From Iris pallida (taxonomy: Eukaryota > Streptophyta > Magnoliopsida > Asparagales > Iridaceae), in NCBI GenBank assembly GCA_029216955.1, contig JANAVB010009599.1:3670982-3734981 (forward strand): a stretch of DNA of 64,000 bases. The letters run 5' to 3'. Below, piece by piece: positions 57,757 through 64,000 of the stretch (the stretch's first letter is position 1; each line of letters opens with the position of its first letter). The notes beneath the pieces were generated by a model. It was not told the origin of the DNA, searched no databases, and saw only the letters and a list, made by a program, of their open reading frames with translations. The translations under genes were made by a program, and so were the position numbers.

Positions 57757-59037
57757 CTATTCACAATTTACAACTACGGATAATAAAACTCGAATAGTGC
57801 TCATTTTTACAATAGGTGCTATGGTCTCCTTATAGTCTATTCCATAAGTTTGTGTAAATCCCTTAGCCACGAACCTAGATTTATGCTTTTCTACTGATCC
57901 AAGAATAGGAACAGTAGTTCTATTAGCTATTGACACCGTTTCTTTGTCCCGTGAAATAAAATGTAAAAGGGAACTAATATCATTTGTCATATTATCCGTA
58001 GCACTAGAGTCAATAATCCAATCGGATGACTGAAATAATGAGGAAGTGAGATCATGGAGATTACCTATCATCAGATAGGTAGACGGCTCGAAGCAAGATT
58101 CAACATTACTAAATTTTTGAAGTAGCTTGGTCAGTTCTCCAACCAAACTTTTATCTTTAGATCCAAGTGTAGTAGTGTTATTAGCCACAGATGTAGTGGC
58201 ATTGTTAGCCACACATTGTCTCGGATCTTTTGTGGGTCTAAGATGTGGATGCAAGTCCCAACATCGATCCTTTGTATGATAGGGTTTATGGCAATATTCA
58301 TATAGTCGTTGTGAGGAGCCAACCACTTCGTTATTTGAACATTTTTCAGCTTTACGATTGCCTACCACTAATGCACTTGATTCTGGTTTGAATTTTTTTT
58401 TTGTCTCACCACCTATTACCGACCGACGAGTTTTTTTTTTCTTCTGGATGATAGAGAAAATTGCGCTGTGAGATGGAACTTCGGCATCAAGAAGTATTTG
58501 TCCACGTAGGGCCTCATATTTTGGTTTAAGACTTGCGAGGACCTGAAAAACTTTGTCTTGCTCTACGTGTTGCTGAAGAACTTTGAGATCAGTAGTAGGA
58601 GGATGATAAATATTAAGTTCATCCCACATACCTTTCAATTTTTCGAGATACTCAGTGAACGAGGTCTCCTCTTGTTTACATCTAGCAATTTGTTGTTGAA
58701 GTTGAAAGATCCGGGCATCATTCTCTTGGTGGCCATAGAGATCTTTGATAGAATCCCAAAGATATTTAGCTATATCTGAAAAGCAAAAAATTTCAAATTT
58801 TTTGGCTTCCATTGAATTAATAAGCCATGATATGACTTGATGATCATGAGTTTGCCATTCTTCGAACTTAGGATCATCCTTTTTTTGAGCTTTCGTTGTT
58901 CCTGTGATGTGCCCCAATCTCGATCTTCCACTTAGGGCGAGGTATGTTGCATAAGACCATAGAACATAGTTGAGGCCATTCAAGAGGACGGAGGTAAGCT
59001 TGATGTTGGACCCTCCATGCTCATCAAATTCAGCCAT
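57757..59037 (-). CDS. Fused gag-protease-reverse transcriptase ORF lacking integrase
   Basis: An open frame of 426 codons from the ATG at 59037-59035 (MAEFDEHGGSNIKLTSVLLN). Gag: LSGRSRLGHITGTTKAQ, VISWLINSMEAKKFEIF, FQLQQQIARCKQEETSFTEY. The zinc knuckle YEYCHKPYHTKDRCW has lost its first Cys. Protease: DWIIDSSATDNMT, where DSGATDHMT is usual, so the active-site triad D-S-G is altered. At about residue 380 the protease passes directly into VEKHKSRFVAKGFTQTYGID of reverse transcriptase. The whole integrase and the first part of reverse transcriptase are absent, yet the frame is kept. TAG stop at 57757. With the altered protease and no integrase it cannot move on its own. Confidence 0.85.
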   Translation of the reverse strand: MAEFDEHGGSNIKLTSVLLNGLNYVLWSYATYLALSGRSRLGHITGTTKAQKKDDPKFEEWQTHDHQVISWLINSMEAKKFEIFCFSDIAKYLWDSIKDLYGHQENDARIFQLQQQIARCKQEETSFTEYLEKLKGMWDELNIYHPPTTDLKVLQQHVEQDKVFQVLASLKPKYEALRGQILLDAEVPSHSAIFSIIQKKKKTRRSVIGGETKKKFKPESSALVVGNRKAEKCSNNEVVGSSQRLYEYCHKPYHTKDRCWDLHPHLRPTKDPRQCVANNATTSVANNTTTLGSKDKSLVGELTKLLQKFSNVESCFEPSTYLMIGNLHDLTSSLFQSSDWIIDSSATDNMTNDISSLLHFISRDKETVSIANRTTVPILGSVEKHKSRFVAKGFTQTYGIDYKETIAPIVKMSTIRVLLSVVVNCE

Positions 59038-59153
59038 CCGTATTCTACGAAGTGAGAAGAGACAAGGGGAAAAGGATCCCAATCACATATACATAATACA
59101 GATCTTCGGCCTAACCATCGACCTTGTTCATATATAAAAAATTAAGAAAACAT

Positions 59154-59165
59154 GCTCTGATACCA
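59154..59165 (-). promoter_or_regulatory. tRNA-iMet primer-binding site of Ale-type copia
   Basis: TGGTATCAGAGC on the minus strand, directly beside the LTR at 59166. Confidence 0.92.
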
Positions 59166-59300
59166 TAAAGAAACAAGAATTTAAATGGAGGAAGCAAGAC
59201 TAGAACACACCGAAATTACGTGGTTCGGTAATGCCTACATCCACGGGAGAAGAAAGCTTTTCATTAATTTTATCACTCTTGGAATACAAGGAGAGAAAAG

Positions 59301-59361
<61 letters not shown>

Positions 59362-59473
59362 AGTTTTGGCTCCTAAACTATTGGTCAATTGTAACCAAAT
59401 AAGTTATAACAAGATGGGAGTCGGTCGTAACAAATCAGTTGGAACAAGTTGCACTCTATCCTCTTCTCTAACA
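59166..59473 (-). repeat. Ale-type copia 5' LTR with (TA)n
   Basis: Plus strand TAAAGAAACAAG to CTCTAACA. It contains (TA)n at about 59303-59358, which the 3' LTR (56259-56523) lacks, so the microsatellite grew after insertion or was lost in one copy. Confidence 0.85.
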
Positions 59474-59478
59474 GATAT

Positions 59479-60200
59479 ACACTGATTGACAAATATAGCT
59501 CCATTTGATTGTAACAGAATCAGTGTGAGAACTACGATGACCTGGGTAAGATTTTCTCTTAATGAAGTTAAATAAATACCTGAGTAGTGGGGGTATATAA
59601 CTTCACCTATATTAATGTGGGAGTGGTGTCGCTCCTCACACGAGTTTAAAGGTTTACTCTTTGGATCATTCATGTAAACAATAAATTAGTACATGGCCAT
59701 AAAAGTGCTAAAACGATGTTTGGAATTGATGTAATCGGGGTGTTGTAATATGTATGATAGCTCCAATTTTACTATAGAGAGTAATTGGTTCAAAGCTAAG
59801 GCTATCAATAACTTTAACAAAACTTTGATGTATTTGTACTAACTGAATGTTTAAGTTATAAACACCTTCATGTATTCATTATAAAATTATGTTATGTTGT
59901 GTTTGACATACTCAGTGATTATACAATCAAAGTGGGGAATTGAAAATAAAAGTTTAATTTTAGAGATTGTTGAGGATTTAAGTTTGACTGTACCAAAACA
60001 AACTTCTTATTTCATATTTATTAAGTTTGAACGAATCTTCAGATTCATTAGGTTGAATGAATTGTCAGATTCGTGGAATGTTGGTTGTGACTGTTCAAAG
60101 GAGTAACGACTTTTCGTTCAGATTTGTTCGCTTCATATTCATTCTGACTATTGGAAGAGGTATACCAGTTGATGGAGAACAACTTAGATTTTCGATTATT
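59479..60200. other. AT-rich intergenic DNA, nothing recognised
   Basis: No ORF with known motifs and no repeat boundary seen. Confidence 0.5.
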
Positions 60201-61188
60201 TTGGATTTTTTTAGTTTGTTTATTAGGATAAATCAAAATAAAAAGAATTTTATCTTTTGAGTTGGTTGGGGTTGGTTAGGGATTGACTTATATTATGGAT
60301 AAGAACTTAGAGATTAGTTTATCTTCTTTTGGTTATTTTATATCTTATAAATAGTTTGTTCATAAGTTATGGATCGAAGAATTAAGAATGAGAAATCTAT
60401 TTTGAGTTTATATGATGCGATGTCAAAACCTTAAAGTAGATCTCTCTATTAACGTTGCTTCTCTGTTTTCGATGTTGACATTTTCAACATAGCTTCTCTA
60501 CTTTCGACGTTGACGTTTTCAACGCTGCTTCTATACTTTCAATGTTGGCGTCTTCAATGGTAATCATAGTATTATTTTGCATTTCTGTTATATTTTTTGA
60601 GAAAAATTTATACTAGTTGTAGTTCACTTTTCAATTAAAGCTTCCGCACCCAAATCTTCTCAAATACCTAATTTGATACTAATAATTTATTTTGGATTTC
60701 TTTATTTTGTTTGTTAGGATAAATCAAAATAAAGAAAAATTTATCTCTTGAGTTGGTTGGGGTTGGTTAGAGATTGACTTATCTTAAGGATAAGAAATTA
60801 TGTATTTAGTTAATCTTCTTTTGATTGTTTTGTAGCTTATAGATTGTTTGTAATTTCGTACGACATGGGTCGAAGAATTGAGAATGCGAAATCTATTTTA
60901 AATTTATATGGTGCGATGCCAAAACTTTAAAGTGGATCTCTCTGTAAATGTTGCTTCTCCGCTTTCGACGTTAACGTCTTCAACATAGCTTCTCCGCTTT
61001 CGATGTTGACATTTTCAACGCTGCTTCTTCGCTTTCGACCTAACGTCTTTAACGGTAATCATAGTATTATTTTGCATTTCTATTATTATTTTTAAGACAA
61101 ATTTATAATAGTTTTTGTTCACTCTTCAATTAAAGCTTTCGCACTCAAATCTTCTCACATCCCTAATTTTATATTAATAATTTATTTT
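60201..61188 (+). repeat. 491-bp tandem duplication with inner 35-bp repeats
   Basis: Copies 60201-60691 and 60692-61188 share the whole sequence from TTGGATTT...TTAGGATAAATC to TAATAATTTATTTT with scattered differences. Each contains three imperfect 35-bp units of the pattern GCTTCT..RCTTTCGAYGTTGAC (60453-60556 and 60949-61051). TGTTAGGATAAATC in the second copy and a TATAAATAG in the first are LTR-like, so they may be two LTRs fused in tandem, but no primer site or coding part is present. Confidence 0.7.
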
Positions 61189-61628
61189 TGGGTTTTCGTC
61201 TCACGTCACCAGTTCATGAAAAGGTATGAAAATTTCTATCAATACCCCCAAAGTATACCCAAGTCTCTAACGTCACCAGAATCACAAGAATAACAGAAAA
61301 TTACTACTATTCAACAGTTTCAAGAAGAAGATATTCAGATTTGCTGTCTGCATATTTTACTCAAGGCTTTATTGTATCCTGGAGGAGTATCTGTCTGAAC
61401 CTGACAACAAACTCTTTCCCAGTGGGGGCGAATAACTATCTGAAGAAAGTGTCGACATATAGATACGTCCTTAAAGACATTTTTGTCTTATCTCATCTCA
61501 TCGTGTGAGATCATATTGCTTCTCAATAGGGGTGTCCGGGCCACGGGAAGATGATAGGATGATGCGTTGGCTGATAGGGGAGTGATGGCGCATGATTAAT
61601 GGCCTAGCAAAAATTTTCATTTGAATAA

Positions 61629-61722
61629 TGCTAAGTTTACAACCAAGACGTAGGTGGTTGTTAATTGGTCCCTCTCTTCCTCTCTATCCCACATGGAAAG
61701 ACGAGTGATTGTAATCCTAACG
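61629..61722. mobile_element. Second MITE-like element, related to 54395-54590
   Basis: Left end TGCTAAGTTTACAACCA and right end GATTGTAATCCTAACG match the arms of the first MITE, and ACGTAGGTGGTTGT is shared. Only about 94 bp remain, so it is shortened inside. Confidence 0.5.
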
Positions 61723-63870
61723 TTATCCTTTTTCATTTAGGGCACAAATTTTACTATTAAAAACATAACAAAATATAATAAACTTATTATAATCCAACAA
61801 ATATCGTATATTAGTACCTCATGTTATAAACAATTATAATTATTAAATAAAATTTTTGTTAATAAAATTCTTTGAGACTTCTTATTCTAAAAATATTTGA
61901 TAATATCTTCAGTATCAACTACATCTATAACTCTCTTTCAATACATGCTACCAAACAATCATTTATCATCTCACCTCTCAATTACTTACGTAATGAAGTG
62001 TTGATAATTTTTATACTAGAAAATACAGTCCGAATTGTAATGGGTAATTGTAATGTCGACTTCAAGAGCAAATACACCAACGAAAATACACAATGCTTTT
62101 TTAACCGAACTACCTTTCTAACAAGTCCACTAGCCTCCGTAACCTCAAAAAATTGGACATCACATCCAAAATTTAGTTATGAAGTTGTCGATCAAGATGC
62201 ATAAATTCAATATTAGAAAAACAAATATGATATGTAAAATTTAGCAAAGAGAAACAATTTTCATTTATCATAAGCGGAGAACGAATCGTTTGGATCAAGT
62301 CAATACATACACAACACATACACAACACCAAATATATATTCCCTTTATTAAAATTATTGTTCAAACTATGTATTTTTCTCGAATCAAAATCACCAGTCAC
62401 TTTGCTCACTTTATAGATGACGAACCAGATCTGAGTTGGCAAACTCTTTTTGTGATCATTTTCCATAATCTCAACCAGTGACACATAAACAATATTTTCA
62501 TTTTGAGCTATGTTTACAAAATTGTGATCACAAATTCTTATATTTCATTTCGTAGGTTTTATTAAGAAATAAAGGAAATTATTATTTTATAAAAATAAAG
62601 GCAAAAAAGTTGAAAGAAGGTAATTGTGGCGAACGCACCCACCGGGAATCGATCTCCTTATTTGCCATTAAAACAAGGTTGTTTGATTGAACTTTGTATT
62701 TAATTACAAACAGAACAAAGTACAATGTAGGATTTAAATGTAATCCTAGGAGTACACTTTTTTTTGGTCTGAGAACCGTGGCGATGGAACGAGTGATAAT
62801 TCTTTGAATCTGTTGACGATCTGATGACGATATTGAACTCTCTGAGAGTCTGGGTTGCTCTGAGACTGGCAACGACTTGAAGACAATTGAAACTCTTACA
62901 AGTGCTCTGGGTGCCAATGTGGTTGAAAAGTTCAGGAAGTGGGGAGCTTCGAGCTTGGAACTTCGAGAGATTGAATGAAGGAATGACCCTTCTATTTATA
63001 GGCAGCAAAATAATCTGCTTATGTGCGCATATGCGATGCGTGCATGGAGAGCTTGCACGTAGGGATGCCACGTGGCTACTTTGTTGGACGCATGGACGAT
63101 GCTCCCAGGAGTTGGAGCTAAATTTGTTCGAACTGCACTGCTGAGCTGCGGAGGAGCTGACATGTAGCAGTTGTTGAGATTCGGTTGTTACTGAGGTCAT
63201 GGGTGGTTGGCACCCATTCGTAGACAAAACTGACTCAATGACACATGGCGCGTGTTTATGGCTCAAAGATCTCAGATTTGGTAGGGAATGATTTGTCAGG
63301 ATGCGCCTAGGATCTGGCACATGAGAAGACTTGGTCCATGACTTTTATGGGTCAAAAACAAGTATGGGCACAAGGCTTTTGAGACGCATGTAGAGCTTTG
63401 GACGCATGGCTGTGGAGACGCATGCGGAGTTTTGGGCACATGGCTGCAGAGGCGCATGCGGGTGATCAGTCGGCCATGTGGCGGGGCACAGCTGTAACTG
63501 ACAAAAATGACTAATAATGAGGCTGACGTCGGCGGCTCTTTATTTTTTGTAGAAGCTGTCAACTGTTCAGTCTTCGGGAAGCGTGATGATGGTTCTGTCA
63601 CATAGCATTAAATGCTTGACGGGTGACGAGCTTAGATGGGCGCATCTGTTTGTTCGTCACTATGCGCATCGATATGGGGTGCATGATGCTGAGGAGCGCA
63701 TCCGCTACGTGGGATATATCCTTTTGTCAGCTTTGTTGAGTCTTTCGAGACTTGAATTGATGATTTTTGACTTAACTGAATTTGAGGTGGCAGATTCATC
63801 AGCATTAATGCAAGTTTATTCCATTGATTTCGGGATAGTTGCGACTTTGCACATGTGTTTGATTTGCCCT
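61723..63870. other. Intergenic DNA; tandem GCATG-rich repeats near 63380-63455
   Basis: No gene recognised. ORFs at 61872 (plus) and 62173 (minus) have no domain. On the minus strand a TATAAATAGAAGG lies at about 63001-62989 and could be a promoter. From about 63380 to 63455 a GACGCATG-GGAG-TTTG type unit of about 36 bp repeats twice. Confidence 0.4.
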
Positions 63871-63874
63871 AGCA

Positions 63875-63882
63875 TATAAATA
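63875..63882 (+). promoter_or_regulatory. TATA box before the right-edge ORF
   Basis: TATAAATA, 50 bases before the ATG at 63933, followed by GAGAGAGAG. The spacing and context fit a plant core promoter. Confidence 0.5.
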
Positions 63883-63932
63883 GCAGTGGTGAGAGAGAGT
63901 TTGCTCGTATTTCATACGACTTCTCGACGAAG

Positions 63933-64000
63933 ATGAACTCGACCGATCCTCCTCCTTGGCAAGGCATTGCACTGTGGGTTGTGGATCCCTTGTTCGAAGA
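63933..64000 (+). CDS. Start of an open frame, truncated by the right edge
   Basis: The ATG is followed by NSTDPPPWQGIALWVVDPLF in an open frame to the window end (22 codons). The preceding TATA box supports a gene or element start. No family can be named from so little sequence. Confidence 0.3.
   Translation, partial: MNSTDPPPWQGIALWVVDPLFE

Larger units (their letters stand above)
56259..59473 (-). mobile_element. Internally deleted Ale-type copia element
   Basis: LTRs of about 265 and 308 bp (56259-56523 and 59166-59473) are flanked by GATAT on both sides. In minus-strand sense the 5' LTR is followed directly by TGGTATCAGAGC (59165-59154), then gag, protease, part of reverse transcriptase, RNase H, and the purine tract CTTGAGGGGGGG before the 3' LTR. 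Integrase is missing. Total 3.2 kb against about 4.8-5 kb for intact Ale elements. Ale is inferred from the short LTRs, gag type and protein motifs. Confidence 0.9.

Noticed and set aside
61872..62204. 110-codon plus-strand ORF
   Set aside because: No recognised motif, AT-rich, overlaps ORFs on the other strand.
62625..62690. tRNA-Gly-like B-box on the minus strand (GATCGATTCCCGGTGGGTGCG)
   Set aside because: No acceptor stem, anticodon arm or A box at proper spacing; at best a deleted tRNA or SINE relic.

Overview
This is plant nuclear DNA from a flowering plant, species not determined. It has tRNA-iMet primer-binding sites (TGGTATCAGAGC), Ty1-copia and Ty3-gypsy LTR retrotransposons, an L1 LINE with an RVT zinc-binding domain, a TRIM, CACTA-like fragments, small MITE-like elements, long (TA)n microsatellites, and one exon of an NRT1/PTR (NPF) transporter. 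I see no bacterial operon, rRNA, intact tRNA or CRISPR array. Transposable elements inserted into each other make up most of the window.

Layout. (1) 1-3542, minus strand: 5' part of a Ty3-gypsy element, with the gag N-terminus running off the left edge and a complete 2.9-kb LTR (627-3542). (2) 3543-7308: low-copy-looking DNA with an exon-like relic (3545-3952) and a TRIM (5037-5912). (3) 7309-18257: a CACTA-like element split by a full Ty1-copia element (7450-18097, TSD CCCGG). The copia integrase region was later hit by a gypsy element, of which only a solo LTR remains (10470-13964, TSD AAGTC). (4) 18492-19278, plus strand: the last exon of an NPF5-like transporter, the only recognisable host gene. 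(5) 19757-52840: a 33-kb nested stack. A gypsy-derived LARD (LTRs 19757-47964 interrupted and 50293-52840; TSD CTTGC/CTTAC) was invaded in a (TA)n tract of its left LTR by an L1 LINE (21375-46896, minus). The LINE was then invaded by a SIRE/Maximus-like non-autonomous copia element (21904-30177, TSD CCTAT) in ORF2 and by a non-autonomous gypsy element (33991-45793, TSD GGATC/AGATC) in ORF1. Taking out each insertion plus one TSD copy puts the LINE reading frame back in register at both sites, which independently supports the boundaries. (6) 52841-56258: intergenic DNA with a MITE holding a 40-base C homopolymer, a CACTA-like hairpin region and a copia RNase H relic. (7) 56259-59473, minus: a small Ale-type copia (TSD GATAT) whose integrase is deleted in frame, fusing protease to reverse transcriptase. 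(8) 59474-64000: a 491-bp tandem duplication, a second MITE and, at the right edge, a TATA box and the start of an open frame.

None of the mobile elements looks autonomous here. The LINE is damaged mainly by nonsense changes that fit C-to-T transitions, and three LTR elements (LARD, SIRE-like, gypsy at 33991-45793) lack pol. The points most worth a second look are an in-frame ORF1-TAG-ATG-ORF2 junction in the LINE, ten-base-spaced W-box arrays in the gypsy LTRs, a leader motif shared by three gypsy-type families in place of the usual PBS, a TRIM LTR with primer sites on both sides, and the integrase-less copia fusion. Boundaries were read by eye; no alignments or searches were run.
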